Of a stretch of DNA of 64,000 bases, positions 1-9,354 are shown piece after piece. The stretch covers positions 671,001 through 735,000 of the forward strand of contig NZ_AP017368.1 in assembly GCF_002355955.1 (NCBI RefSeq), written 5' to 3'. The stretch is from Candidatus Desulfovibrio trichonymphae. Lineage in GTDB: Bacteria > Desulfobacterota > Desulfovibrionia > Desulfovibrionales > Desulfovibrionaceae. Both the position numbers and the translations under genes were made by a program. The notes beneath the pieces were generated by a model. It did no database searches. It worked only from the letters and a program-made list of their open reading frames with translations, and was not told the DNA's origin. Positions within the stretch are counted from its first letter, which is position 1. Each line of letters opens with the position of its first letter.

Positions 1-952
1 CGGCATAGGCTGAGTTGCTTTTATGCGCAAGCGCCAGATAGACTACAGTTTCTGCAAGAGGTATAAAACATTCCGGCATGCCGACAAATTCCACAGCCTG
101 CTGGCAGGCTACGGCAAGCGGCAAGGCGTTTCTGTCCGCCAGTCCGATATCTTCTGAAGCAGACAGAATAAGACGGCGACATATGAAACGCGGCTCTTCG
201 CCTCCTTCAAGCAGGCAAGCCAGATAGTACAGCGCCGCATCCGGGTCGCTGCCGCGTATGGACTTGATCAGGGCCGAGGCCAATTCATAATGGCTGTCTC
301 CATCTTTATCATGCCGCGCCAACATCTCGGGCAGAACAGCTTTGACTGACTCAAGCGCAAGCTGTTCCCGGGGCAAGGCGGCCACATATTCTACAAGATT
401 GAGCAGCGTCCGGGCATCACCTTGCGAAACGCCGGCCAGGAGATCCAGCACGTCATCCGGCAATTGTACCTGAATATTCTCTGCGCCCCGTCGGGCCAAC
501 TGTACAAGTTCACTGCGGCCCAAGGGACGCAACCGCAAAACATGCAGACGCGAAAGCAGCTGTCGTGTTACGCTGAATGAAGGGTTTTCCGTCGTCGTGG
601 CCAGAAGAGTAAGATCTCCGGATTCTACCAAGGGCAGAAAAAAATCTTGTTGCGCTTTGGAAAAACGGTGAAGTTCATCCAGCACCAAAATTTCTGTCCC
701 TGTCAGAGAACGGCGCAAATGCTGTAAACCAGCCTCCGGCGCGCTCAGACGCAGATATTGTTTTCCGGCTGATTTGGCCAGCATCAGCGCCAAGGTAGAT
801 TTGCCGCATCCCGGGGGGCCAAACAACAATAAACTTGGCAGCCTGCTGGTTTGCATAAGCGAGTGCAGACTTTCCACAAGATGGCCCTGCCCTGAAAAAT
901 CGGCCAGATCGTCGGGCCGCATGCGTTCAGGCAGGGGCATACCGACAGTCAT
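1..952 (-). CDS. rarA: Replication-associated recombination protein A (AAA+ ATPase), partial
   Basis: RarA/MgsA is a clamp-loader-like AAA+ ATPase that acts at stalled replication forks. Reading leftward from an ATG at 952-950, 317 codons stay open to the window edge. Visible motifs are Walker A GPPGCGKS (about residues 45-52), the Walker B stretch LVLDELHRF (about 89-97) followed by SKAQQDFFLP, and the sensor-1-like TTENPSF (about 119-125), all characteristic of this family. The family is usually about 430-450 residues, so roughly the last 120 lie outside the window. The start codon overlaps the rsmE stop as ATGA, so the two genes are probably co-transcribed and translationally coupled. Confidence 0.93.
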   Translation of the reverse strand, partial: MTVGMPLPERMRPDDLADFSGQGHLVESLHSLMQTSRLPSLLLFGPPGCGKSTLALMLAKSAGKQYLRLSAPEAGLQHLRRSLTGTEILVLDELHRFSKAQQDFFLPLVESGDLTLLATTTENPSFSVTRQLLSRLHVLRLRPLGRSELVQLARRGAENIQVQLPDDVLDLLAGVSQGDARTLLNLVEYVAALPREQLALESVKAVLPEMLARHDKDGDSHYELASALIKSIRGSDPDAALYYLACLLEGGEEPRFICRRLILSASEDIGLADRNALPLAVACQQAVEFVGMPECFIPLAETVVYLALAHKSNSAYA

Positions 953-1707
953 GACGGCATTCCGGTATATTTTCCGGAATTGTTGTGCAGCTGCGCAGCC
1001 CACCAGTGAATGCCGAGGCACAGTATCGCCGCTGTTTCGCAACGCAGGATGCGCGCGCCCAAACTGAACGTCTTAAATTTTGCTGTGCGCAACATGGTCA
1101 GCTCTCTTTGTGAAAAACCTCCCTCCGGTCCAATAATATAGACGGAAAGGCCTTGTTGGCCAACTGCATCCTGTGGAAGCATCTGTACATTTTCCTGCAT
1201 TTCCCAAAGCAGGATGCGATGTTCCGCACCTGTAGACAATGCAACAACTTCATGAATGCCTGCATGGAGTGTACGGATCTCAGACAACCAGGGATTTCTG
1301 CATTGCTTGGCGCCTGCCGTCAATTGAGAGAGCAGTGATTGCCGTGGAGTATGCGACAATTTGCCATGACTGTGATCAGCCTGCCAGATCCAGATGGCGT
1401 GCGCGCCAAGTTCCACAGCTTTTTCTATGAAAAAGCCGCATCGTACAGCCTTACTGAAAGCAAGTGCCAGTATGGCCCGGGATGCGGGGCGTGGAACAAG
1501 CCGCTCTTCCAATCGTTCCAGCAATACGTCTGTTTTGCGGATTTTGCGGATCACAAAGCGGCCGACACGCCCCTGCCCGTCCAGCAGACAGACTTCACAG
1601 CCTGGAGCGAGTCGCAAAACATTAATAAGTTGCTTCGCCTCCTTTCCTTCCAGTTGAACATCCTGTCCCCAGCAGGTCGGCGGAAGATAAAAACACGCTT
1701 TGTTCAT
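949..1707 (-). CDS. rsmE: 16S rRNA m3U1498 methyltransferase RsmE
   Basis: RsmE methylates N3 of U1498 in 16S rRNA, using S-adenosylmethionine. The 252-residue protein has the expected family length of about 245-255. It shows an N-terminal PUA-like part (residues about 1-70) and a C-terminal SPOUT/trefoil-knot methyltransferase domain with the diagnostic GPEGGFS (193-199) and LGARILRCETA (216-226) motifs. The gene lies 17 nt downstream of the 569-residue unknown gene and overlaps rarA by 4 nt, making a three-gene minus-strand unit. The identification is firm from the knot motifs. Confidence 0.95.
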   Translation of the reverse strand: MNKACFYLPPTCWGQDVQLEGKEAKQLINVLRLAPGCEVCLLDGQGRVGRFVIRKIRKTDVLLERLEERLVPRPASRAILALAFSKAVRCGFFIEKAVELGAHAIWIWQADHSHGKLSHTPRQSLLSQLTAGAKQCRNPWLSEIRTLHAGIHEVVALSTGAEHRILLWEMQENVQMLPQDAVGQQGLSVYIIGPEGGFSQRELTMLRTAKFKTFSLGARILRCETAAILCLGIHWWAAQLHNNSGKYTGMPS

Positions 1708-1724
1708 ACCGCAAGGTCTTCCTT

Positions 1725-3434
1725 TTATTTTCTGCCCAGACGCGCTTTCCGCACCGCTTTAAAACCGTCCTGCAAGGCAACCAGTTTGCCATAATTTTTA
1801 CGTAACTCCATGCCGGCTTTGCCCAAGGATTCTTCGGGAACATCCAGATATTTTCGCCTCACATAACGATCACGCAAAATTTTTTCCACACAGTCAATGA
1901 TTACGTCTATAAGCATCGGGAAAAAATTGACGATTTCAAATTTAAGATCATTGAGCAAAATAACGGCGTCACCCACCATTTGCCTGTAGCTTATGCGCGC
2001 TCCCTTGAAGGTGCGATGGCAGATGTCTTCCAGAGTGCGCACACGACGCGCTTGTTGAATATAACTGAATCGCGAGCGGACTTCATGATGCAGTTCACGC
2101 ATGCTGTCAAAAATTTCATCATATTGCGGCGCGTAGAGATAGCCTGCCAACACTTTGCTGACATTCGAGAAGAATTCATCACTGTAGCCTATCATGCGAC
2201 GTTGGTGCTTTGTCAGCCAATAGTAAAGCACTTTCAGACGTTTTTCATCGTTATCCGTATTTTCCACAATCTCGGTGCGTTTATAAATAACGCGACCTGC
2301 ATATTCACCCCGTACAATGTCATTTAAACGTAACAACATGTTGGTGTTGTCTTTTATAATATTCAGCCCGGGTAAAGATTCGCCGGTAAGTGGATGTAAA
2401 ATCTCCTGCCCCGCAATGGAAAGAGCGCGATCCTGACGCAGGTTCGCAGGATCATATCGGTGTTGGCGGTAGGTTATCCGGGCGATCACAACGCGTTTTG
2501 TCTTGTCCAAAAAAAAACCTTTATCATCAATAATTTTTAGCGTTTCTTCCTGATCTGTATCCACCGCAACCAGAGCTGTTTTTTCCAGTAAGGGATAACG
2601 GCGGTTTTCCCCTGCAGATGTGTATGTTGTAATGGTGCGGTCTGTCTGACCGATGACGCGCAAAAGAAAATGCTCGCCCATTTTGTGAAGTTTGCGCGCA
2701 AAAAGTGCGCTTGACGTCCGGCGTTCAGAGACAATGGGGAAACCGTAAAGTTCCATGAGATATCGGTAAACGAACATACGGTTGCGTTCGTACATATCGC
2801 TGTCGCCGTAAACAAATTTGCCGATTCGAATGCCGAATCGTTTGAGTTCACTGTCAATATCAGACGGAAAGGAGGCAAATACACCTGCAAGATGAAAAAG
2901 ATTTTCAGAATCAAGGGCCAGCACATGCGCTCTGTCCATATTGAGCAGGTAAGGCATGAGCGCGGGGTAGTGCTCCAGCAGAACAGTGCCGTTGTTGCGG
3001 AATTGCTGGCGAAATACTTCCTGATGGATGCGCGGCAAACGGGAAGCAAGCGTCTGCAGGTTTTGCTCCATGATTTGATTTTCCAAGGGGCAACAGGCTC
3101 CGTCCACCTCGGCAATCACAGGATGAAGTTTATCGAATTGAAAAATTTCAGAAAAGTAGTCCAGCTGACGGGCAAAGGCCACCATGGCAAATCCGGGCAA
3201 CTCTTTATATTCAAACATGTCGCTGTCAAAGGAAGGCAACAGTTCACGCGCCTCGACCAGTGGATAATTTTTGTTTTCCTGATACGGTTTAACAAGACAG
3301 TATCGAATATGCACACCGTCCAGAAAGCGTTTGAGTTCACCAAGAGAAGCAACAGCAAGGGGTTCGGACCGGACAGAGTCTGCGTCTTGTGAGGGAAGAG
3401 CGATTTTACTGAAAATTTCTTGCCAATTAAACAT
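1725..3434 (-). CDS. Conserved-looking hypothetical protein, 569 aa
   Basis: I do not recognise the family. The protein has 569 residues, starts MFNWQEIFSKIALPSQ, has no signal peptide or obvious membrane segment, and is rich in charged helical segments. The C-terminal half (from about residue 380) looks mostly alpha-helical, with many Arg/Lys residues and a basic tail ending KARLGRK. No Walker, HTH, metal-binding Cys/His cluster or other catalytic signature is visible. It is the promoter-proximal gene of the rsmE-rarA unit, so a cytoplasmic role is likely, but no function can be assigned. Coding status is supported by its length and by normal composition. Confidence 0.75.
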   Translation of the reverse strand: MFNWQEIFSKIALPSQDADSVRSEPLAVASLGELKRFLDGVHIRYCLVKPYQENKNYPLVEARELLPSFDSDMFEYKELPGFAMVAFARQLDYFSEIFQFDKLHPVIAEVDGACCPLENQIMEQNLQTLASRLPRIHQEVFRQQFRNNGTVLLEHYPALMPYLLNMDRAHVLALDSENLFHLAGVFASFPSDIDSELKRFGIRIGKFVYGDSDMYERNRMFVYRYLMELYGFPIVSERRTSSALFARKLHKMGEHFLLRVIGQTDRTITTYTSAGENRRYPLLEKTALVAVDTDQEETLKIIDDKGFFLDKTKRVVIARITYRQHRYDPANLRQDRALSIAGQEILHPLTGESLPGLNIIKDNTNMLLRLNDIVRGEYAGRVIYKRTEIVENTDNDEKRLKVLYYWLTKHQRRMIGYSDEFFSNVSKVLAGYLYAPQYDEIFDSMRELHHEVRSRFSYIQQARRVRTLEDICHRTFKGARISYRQMVGDAVILLNDLKFEIVNFFPMLIDVIIDCVEKILRDRYVRRKYLDVPEESLGKAGMELRKNYGKLVALQDGFKAVRKARLGRK

Positions 3435-3977
3435 TGAGAGAAGCCATGTAATTTTTTATTGTCCCGCTTTGGGAGGATAAAATCCCTCGCCTTCAGGCGG
3501 CAGCTTCAGTATCTCTTTTCCCTGGGCTGTGGCGCCAAAACAAAGTGTACATCAGTAAAAAACTTTCATTTTGCAATGGCTGTATGGCTGTGAAGTTCGA
3601 ACCTTCCCTCCCAGAGTTGTTTGCCATCAAGGAGTGTCCGCATGGACGCCCTGCCCCCGGCGTATTCTCCCTTGATGCGCTCTTTCTGTGTTGCAGCGCT
3701 CTGTCCAAGCGTCCGTGTCGGTCCGCGGCTCCGTCCAGAGAATGATATGGTTCCCACCCCCGGAATGCAACCCGGTAAAACTCCTGTAAGATGGTTTTGT
3801 AGAAGCGTTCGCGAATACCGTTTGTTTAAGGTATCCTGGGCCAGGCTGAGCTTGCTGCAGCTTGCGCATATCAGCGGCAACAAAATTTTCGGCATTATCA
3901 TCTTGCGTTAATCACATTTTAATGATATGTTATTCGCAATTATTTTTCACATTAATCAGCATTTTGTTGGAGCGCCC
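3435..3977. other. Intergenic stretch without a recognisable gene
   Basis: About 540 bases lie between the start of the 569-residue protein gene (minus) and the fic remnant (plus). Short ORFs of 66-111 codons occur on both strands around 3490-3910, but they overlap one another in several frames. None shows a family signature or a convincing ribosome binding site. The middle, about 3600-3780, is GC-rich, which suggests degraded coding sequence, while 3885-3960 is AT-rich and probably holds promoters. I cannot name anything in it. Confidence 0.4.
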
Positions 3978-4651
3978 ATGCCCTTTGCCCCACAGTATAC
4001 AATTACGCCGAACATAGCAAAAAGTATGCTGCGCATTGAAGCCGTGAAGGCTGTTTTTGAGTCTTTGCCGGTTACTCTCCATGTTTTGCGTTCATTGCGC
4101 GAGAGCGCCCGCCTGCTTTCCGTCCATTATTCCACCCCTTTTATGACGGCAACGGGCGCACCGCCCGTCTGGCGGCAACGCTTGTGATGCGGCGTTATGG
4201 GTACGGCCTGAAGGGCGTGTACGCGCTGGAAGAATACTATGCCCGCGATCCGGCTGCCTACTATGCGGCTGTTGCCGCGCATCCGCACCACAATTACTAT
4301 TTCGGCAGAGCGGGCGCTGATCTCACAAATTGGCTGGATTATTTTTGCACTGGTGTTGCCGAAGCTTTTGAAAAGGTGAAAAAGGTCGCTGATGCTGAGC
4401 GCAAACGGGGCGGACGGGATAAAAACAATCAGTTGCGTGAACTGGATAGCCGTCAGCGTCTGGCTCTGACGCTGTTTGCCAGGCAGCAGAATATCACTGC
4501 CGCTGAACTCGGCGAGGTGTTGGGGCTTTCTGCCCGCAATGCCGCCGTGCTCTGCCGAAAGTGGGTCAATGCCGGATTTCTGTCTGTGGCAGACCCTTCC
4601 AAGCGGGCGCGCAAATATAGATTGGCTCCAGAATTTGCCGATCTGGTGTGA
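3978..4651 (+). pseudogene. Fic family protein pseudogene (internal deletion plus frameshift)
   Basis: The first part, from ATG 3978 (preceded by a GGAG-like ribosome binding site), reads MPFAPQYTITPNIAK and then LRESARLLSVHYST. This matches the N-terminal region of Fic proteins up to the point where the inhibitory SxxIEGN segment should follow. It then runs straight into the Fic core, but in another frame: HPFYDGNGR at 4133-4159 continues as TARLAATLVMRRYG and onward to the stop at 4651. The C-terminal part includes a winged-helix-like segment (residues LDSRQRLALTLFARQQ onward). Around 100 residues between the two blocks are missing and the frames do not match, so no full Fic AMP-transferase can be made. 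The downstream frame alone (from 4184) lacks the catalytic histidine. Confidence 0.85.
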
Positions 4652-4721
4652 GTCAGGTATGGGCAAAGGCAAAAGCTCCTGGCATCTAGTGATTGGACAA
4701 AGCTTTCTGCTGGCCTTATCC

Positions 4722-6662
4722 TTAGCCAGTCTCAAAAATTTTAGTTTCGCTTTTACTTCCATTGCTGTTTGCCAGACTGAAGACAGCTTCCGCAATACCT
4801 TTACTGCGCAGTCCCAGCATCTCACGCAGCTGTAATTGCGTGCCGTGCCCGACAAATGTGTCCGGCAGTCCAAGGCGCTGAATGCAGTGACCACGCAGCA
4901 GCCCGTGATCGTTCAAAAACTCCAGCACAGAGGAAGAAAATCCGCCGGCCAGTACCCCCTCTTCAACAATAAGTATGCGATCAAAACGCTCCGCTATCTC
5001 GGCCAGTTGTTTTTCCGGCAAAGGCTTGATCCAGACAGGGTCAAAAACAAATGGGAGGAAACCCAATTTTTTTTCAACAAAACTCGCTGCCTCCAATGCG
5101 GGATACACGCGGTTGCCTAACGCGAGTATGGCGATGTTGCTGCCCTGCTGCATAATTTCTCCAACGCCGAGCGGCAGTTTTTGCGGCGGCCAGACAAGCG
5201 GCACGCCAAATCCGGCGCCGCGCGAATAGCGCAGGGCGCAAGGAGAGCCGCCATATAGCGCCGTAAACAGGCAATGACGAAGCATGTTCTCATCCCGCGG
5301 AGCCAGCAGGCGCATTTGCGGGATATGCCGCAGGTAGGCGATATCAAAATAACCGTGATGTGTTGCGCCGTCTTCTCCAACCAGGCCTGCACGGTCCACG
5401 CAGAATGTCACCGGCAGATTTTGCAGGCAGACGTCATGAACAATCTGATCATACGCGCGCTGTAAAAATGTGGAATATATTGCCACAACAGGCAGACAAC
5501 CCTGGCTGGACAGACCCGCGGCAAAAGTGACGGCGTGTTGTTCACAAATGCCGGCATCCACAAAGCGATCAGGAAAATGTTCCTTAAACAAATTTGTGCC
5601 TGTGCCCTCGGGCATGGCTGCGGTAATGGCTATAATCCGTTCGTCCTGCTCAGCCAGTTGCACAAGAGTTGTGCTGAAAACATGTGTGAACGACGGCACA
5701 GTGTCAGATGAAGGAACAGGCAAACCGGTTTCAGGAGCAAACAAACCGACACCGTGATACTGTGTGGGGTTTGCCTCCGCCGGCGCGTAGCCTTTGCCCT
5801 TGTGAGTGCGAACGTGCAGGAGCACAGGGCCGTCATCCACAGCGGCCGCCGTTTGTAAATGTCGCCGCAGTGCAGGAATGTCGTGCCCGTCTACCGGCCC
5901 TATATAATTGAAGCGGAATGCTTCGAACAGCATTCCGGGTGTAAAGAAGGATTTAAAGCTTGATTCGCCCCGTATGGCGTAAGTGGCCAGTTTTTGTCCG
6001 ACTTTTGGGACGGATCGTAAAAATTTAAGTACATCTTTGCGGGCTTGACGTACCCATCTTCTCGAAAGAGTGCGGCTTAAAAAAAGCGACAACGCGCCGA
6101 CATTGGATGAAATGGACATCGCATTGTCATTAAGCAGCACAATGAGCCGTCTGCCCATATGCCCCGCCAGATTAAGTCCCTCAAAGGCTTCGCCCGCCGT
6201 CAGCGCCCCGTCTCCAATAACCGCCACGACATGATGTTTGAGCCCTGCAAGATCCCGCGCCGTAGCCATGCCCAGCGCAGCGGAAACAGATGTTGAGGAA
6301 TGCCCGGTGCCGAAATGATCACACGGGCTTTCAGACATCTTCGGGAAACCGGACAGCCCGCCGAACAAACGCAGGGTATGAAATGTGCCGGCACGGCCTG
6401 TAAGCAGTTTGAAAGCATAGGATTGATGTCCAACATCCCAGATAAGCTTGTCCCTATCCATATCAAAAGTCGCAAGCAAGGCCAGTGTGAGCTCCACAAC
6501 GCCCAGTGACGGCGCCAGATGCCCGCCATTGTGCGACACGACATTAATGATGCGCTGCCGGACCTCATCTGCCAGATGGAGCATTTGAAGGTCGGTCAAG
6601 CCCGACAACTGTGCGGGGAATGCAAGGGTGTTCAGCAGTGTTCGGTTTGTCGTCTGTGTCAT
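4722..6662 (-). CDS. dxs: 1-deoxy-D-xylulose-5-phosphate synthase
   Basis: Dxs condenses pyruvate and glyceraldehyde-3-phosphate to DXP, the first step of the MEP isoprenoid pathway, and is thiamine-diphosphate dependent. The 646-residue protein is near the usual 620-640. The TPP-binding motif GDGALTAGE (about 150-158) leads to NDNAMSIS (about 178-185), and DVGHQSY (76-82) is also typical. The pyrimidine-binding and C-terminal transketolase domains follow (ICEQHAVTFAAGLS, then YSTFLQRAYDQ). Its ATG overlaps the ispA stop by one base (TAATG), and it is the last gene of a six-gene operon with two other isoprenoid genes. Confidence 0.97.
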   Translation of the reverse strand: MTQTTNRTLLNTLAFPAQLSGLTDLQMLHLADEVRQRIINVVSHNGGHLAPSLGVVELTLALLATFDMDRDKLIWDVGHQSYAFKLLTGRAGTFHTLRLFGGLSGFPKMSESPCDHFGTGHSSTSVSAALGMATARDLAGLKHHVVAVIGDGALTAGEAFEGLNLAGHMGRRLIVLLNDNAMSISSNVGALSLFLSRTLSRRWVRQARKDVLKFLRSVPKVGQKLATYAIRGESSFKSFFTPGMLFEAFRFNYIGPVDGHDIPALRRHLQTAAAVDDGPVLLHVRTHKGKGYAPAEANPTQYHGVGLFAPETGLPVPSSDTVPSFTHVFSTTLVQLAEQDERIIAITAAMPEGTGTNLFKEHFPDRFVDAGICEQHAVTFAAGLSSQGCLPVVAIYSTFLQRAYDQIVHDVCLQNLPVTFCVDRAGLVGEDGATHHGYFDIAYLRHIPQMRLLAPRDENMLRHCLFTALYGGSPCALRYSRGAGFGVPLVWPPQKLPLGVGEIMQQGSNIAILALGNRVYPALEAASFVEKKLGFLPFVFDPVWIKPLPEKQLAEIAERFDRILIVEEGVLAGGFSSSVLEFLNDHGLLRGHCIQRLGLPDTFVGHGTQLQLREMLGLRSKGIAEAVFSLANSNGSKSETKIFETG

Positions 6663-7558
6663 TACTTGGCACGATTATTGAGATAATCAACCAGAGCCAA
6701 CAAAAAATCAGCTTTTTGAGCGGGAAAATCCATAAGCGCCGCTTTGGCGGCCTCAGACTGTTCGCAGACAAGCTCACGACTCTTTTCAAGTCCCAGCAAA
6801 ACGGGATATGTATTTTTTCCATTGGCCACATCGCTCCCTGACGGTTTGCCAAGGCTTGCGGTATCCGCAACTACATCCAGAATATCGTCTGTTATCTGAA
6901 AAGCGGCGCCCAGCGCCGTCCCGTAACTGTCGATCGCGCGCAATGCCCTTTCGTCAGCGCCGGCCAGCATCGCCCCGCAAACACATGACGCCCGTATCAG
7001 CGCTCCGGTTTTCATGGCGTGCATACATTGCAGTTCCTGCAAGCTGGTTGCGGGTTGGCCGGTATAAATCATATCCCATTCCTGACCGCCTGCCATTCCT
7101 GACGAGCCGGCGGCCAGAGCAAAACGGGACAATGCGCTGAGCAGCCTGTCCGAAGCAACAGGTGTTCTGCACATAATGACAAATGCGTCCGTAAGCAGAG
7201 CATCTCCGGCCAAAACAGCGGTAGCCTCATCAAAAGCCTTGTGGTTGGCCGGTTTTCCACGCCGCAGGTCGTCGTTATCCATGACTGGCAGATCGTCGTG
7301 AATCAAAGAATATGTGTGTACCATTTCAATCGCCGCAGCAAAGGGCAGTACCATAGCAGCCGTACCGCCGCAGAGTAACGCGCAGTTCATACATAATACA
7401 GGGCGCAGCCGCTTGCCGCCGGCCAGCAGACTGTACAGCATGGATTGCTTAAGCCGGGGGGGCATGGAAAAATCATCAAGACAGGTCGCAAGATATCCCT
7501 CAACATCTGCTACATATTGCTGCAGTCGGGCTTCCATATCCGGTGCGGCTGTCGTCAC
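6662..7558 (-). CDS. ispA: Geranyl/farnesyl diphosphate synthase (polyprenyl synthetase)
   Basis: This is a trans-isoprenyl diphosphate synthase that extends DMAPP with IPP units to give a C15 (or C20) diphosphate in the cytosol. The 298-residue length fits IspA. The first aspartate-rich motif HDDLPVMDNDDLRR (87-100) and the second, QITDDILD (221-228), are intact, as is the early GGKRLRP (47-53). It starts 2 nt after the xseB stop and runs into dxs. The xseB-ispA-dxs order is widespread in proteobacteria, supporting the short-chain assignment rather than an octaprenyl enzyme. Exact product length cannot be read from sequence alone. Confidence 0.93.
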   Translation of the reverse strand: MTTAAPDMEARLQQYVADVEGYLATCLDDFSMPPRLKQSMLYSLLAGGKRLRPVLCMNCALLCGGTAAMVLPFAAAIEMVHTYSLIHDDLPVMDNDDLRRGKPANHKAFDEATAVLAGDALLTDAFVIMCRTPVASDRLLSALSRFALAAGSSGMAGGQEWDMIYTGQPATSLQELQCMHAMKTGALIRASCVCGAMLAGADERALRAIDSYGTALGAAFQITDDILDVVADTASLGKPSGSDVANGKNTYPVLLGLEKSRELVCEQSEAAKAALMDFPAQKADFLLALVDYLNNRAK

Positions 7559-7560
7559 TG

Positions 7561-7806
7561 TTATTCCGTCGTGTCGTCAGGCAATGCGGCTGTCAGACTC
7601 AAATCCTTTGATTCGCCGTCCTGCCAGAGGGCAAGCTCATGACGGGCTTTTTCCAGTTGCTCCCTGCAAAAATGCGAGCACGCGGCGCCTTCCTTATATA
7701 AAGCCATACCTTTCTCTAGGGGCAAATCTTCAGTTTCGAGAGATTTGACAATTGCCTGGAGACGCGACATTTTTTTTTCAAAAAGATCTTCTGTTTTCTC
7801 GGTCAT
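7561..7806 (-). CDS. xseB: Exodeoxyribonuclease VII small subunit
   Basis: XseB is the small structural subunit that assembles several copies onto XseA to make the single-strand exonuclease VII. The 81-residue protein has the family's two-helix pattern: FEKKMSRLQAIVKSLETEDL, then LEKGMALYKEGAAC. The gene lies between xseA (44 nt upstream) and ispA (2 nt downstream), the classical arrangement. Length agrees with the usual 75-85 residues. Confidence 0.93.
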   Translation of the reverse strand: MTEKTEDLFEKKMSRLQAIVKSLETEDLPLEKGMALYKEGAACSHFCREQLEKARHELALWQDGESKDLSLTAALPDDTTE

Positions 7807-7850
7807 TTCAATACAACTCCTGAAATTGATACATATGAACGGCTTAAAAC

Positions 7851-9314
7851 TCAGCGTGGTTTTACCGCGCGGACAACAGCAGTCAGCCGACCGTCTCCCA
7901 AGCGCACGTCTATTTCCCGGCCCGTCATAGTCTGTTTTATTGAGCGCAAAATATCTCCTTCTGACGTGAACGCAAGAGCATAGCCCCGCACAAGCGGCGC
8001 CGACGGATTGCAGACCTTAAGGGCAAGCGTCAGATAATTATACATGTTGATGCGGTTCTCAAGCAAAGTGGAGATATTGATGCGCAGCAAATGTAACTGT
8101 ACCGCCAAATCAGATTCCGCGTTTGACAAAACACGCGCAAAGGCCCTGTGCAAAGCCGAAATCAGCAGATTGAGATGACCTGCGCTCCCCATAAGTTTTT
8201 GGGGGCTTGACGCGCCTTGTCGCGCCGTCTCAAGTTTCTCAAACGCATGCTGTTTGCTCATCAACCATTGTCTTATCGCGTGCTCAAGCGAGAGGGAAAG
8301 TCCTGCAAGACGTTCCACCAAACGTACATGGTATCGCGCGGGCGACAGCCAGTGCAATGCCTTCTCCTGTTCATGAAGACATCGTCCGGCAATATTGAGA
8401 AAGTTTGTCGTTGCCTGATGCAAACCGGCATTCGCCTCATCAAGGCGCTGCAACAGTTCAGCGCGCAACGGCCAGAGCATTTGCGCCGCATGGGACGGCG
8501 TTGCCGCCCGCACATCCGCTGTCAAATCCGTCAGTGTGACATCCACCTCATGCCCGATGCCGGCCAGCACCGGAATACGTGAGCGAAAAACTGCATCGAC
8601 AACCGGTTCCTCATTGAATGCCCATAAGTCCTCCAACGAACCCCCACCGCGGATCAGTACAGCAACTTGAGCCCAATTCTGTGCGTCGGCAAGATGTAAT
8701 GCGGCAACAATTTCCGACACAGCGGCATCGCCCTGCACCAACGACGGAAAAAGTCGAATCTGCGCCCCGGTGCCGCGGTCTTTGCCTAATCGCAGAAAAT
8801 CGTGCAGCGCCGCCCCCGAAGGAGATGTGATCAGGGCAATACGTTTGGGATCATACGGCAACGGGCGTTTGCGTTCAAGCGCGAAATACCCGAGCATTGC
8901 AAGCTTGCGCTTGCGTGCTTCGAATGCCTGTGCGAGAAGACCTTGCCCGGCCTCCTGAGCCAGTTCAACAATCAACTGGTACTGTCCGCGGGCGGCGTAG
9001 ACGCTTATTCGTCCGGCGCACAACATAGTCAGGCCGTCACGCAGTATGTCGGAGGGCGCCGGTTTTGGCGCGTCAAAAATCTCGCCCGTAAGCGGATCGA
9101 ATATCTGTCCTTGCCGAAGATGGAGTTGTTGATTCAAAAACCAGACACACTGCAATTGGGCATCCTGATCCTTCAGGCTGAAATAGATGTTCCCTGATTG
9201 CGGACGCGAGAGATTGCTCACCTCACCACGCACCCAGACGAATGGGAACCGCCCTTCCAGGTTCTTGCGCAACTTTTCTGTAAGCTGCCGCACTGTCAGT
9301 ATGCTGTCCTGCAT
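7851..9314 (-). CDS. xseA: Exodeoxyribonuclease VII large subunit
   Basis: XseA is the catalytic subunit of exonuclease VII, which degrades single-stranded DNA into oligonucleotides. An N-terminal OB-fold (ILTVRQLTEKLRKNLEGRFP, then VWVRGEVSNLSRPQSGNIYF) is followed by the nuclease domain with LITSPSGAALHDFL, IRGGGSLEDLWAFN and AGIGHEVDVTL. The ORF is open from 9422, but I chose the ATG at 9314: it begins just before the conserved ILTVRQL and lies after the proS stop (9355). The longer forms would overlap proS and add a non-homologous leader. An ATG at 9368 overlapping the proS stop region is a second possibility. The resulting 487 residues is somewhat above the 400-460 common in the family. 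Confidence 0.92.
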   Translation of the reverse strand: MQDSILTVRQLTEKLRKNLEGRFPFVWVRGEVSNLSRPQSGNIYFSLKDQDAQLQCVWFLNQQLHLRQGQIFDPLTGEIFDAPKPAPSDILRDGLTMLCAGRISVYAARGQYQLIVELAQEAGQGLLAQAFEARKRKLAMLGYFALERKRPLPYDPKRIALITSPSGAALHDFLRLGKDRGTGAQIRLFPSLVQGDAAVSEIVAALHLADAQNWAQVAVLIRGGGSLEDLWAFNEEPVVDAVFRSRIPVLAGIGHEVDVTLTDLTADVRAATPSHAAQMLWPLRAELLQRLDEANAGLHQATTNFLNIAGRCLHEQEKALHWLSPARYHVRLVERLAGLSLSLEHAIRQWLMSKQHAFEKLETARQGASSPQKLMGSAGHLNLLISALHRAFARVLSNAESDLAVQLHLLRINISTLLENRINMYNYLTLALKVCNPSAPLVRGYALAFTSEGDILRSIKQTMTGREIDVRLGDGRLTAVVRAVKPR

Positions 9315-9354
9315 ATTCAACGAGCCTGCTGGCTCATCTGCAAACTGGAGCAGA

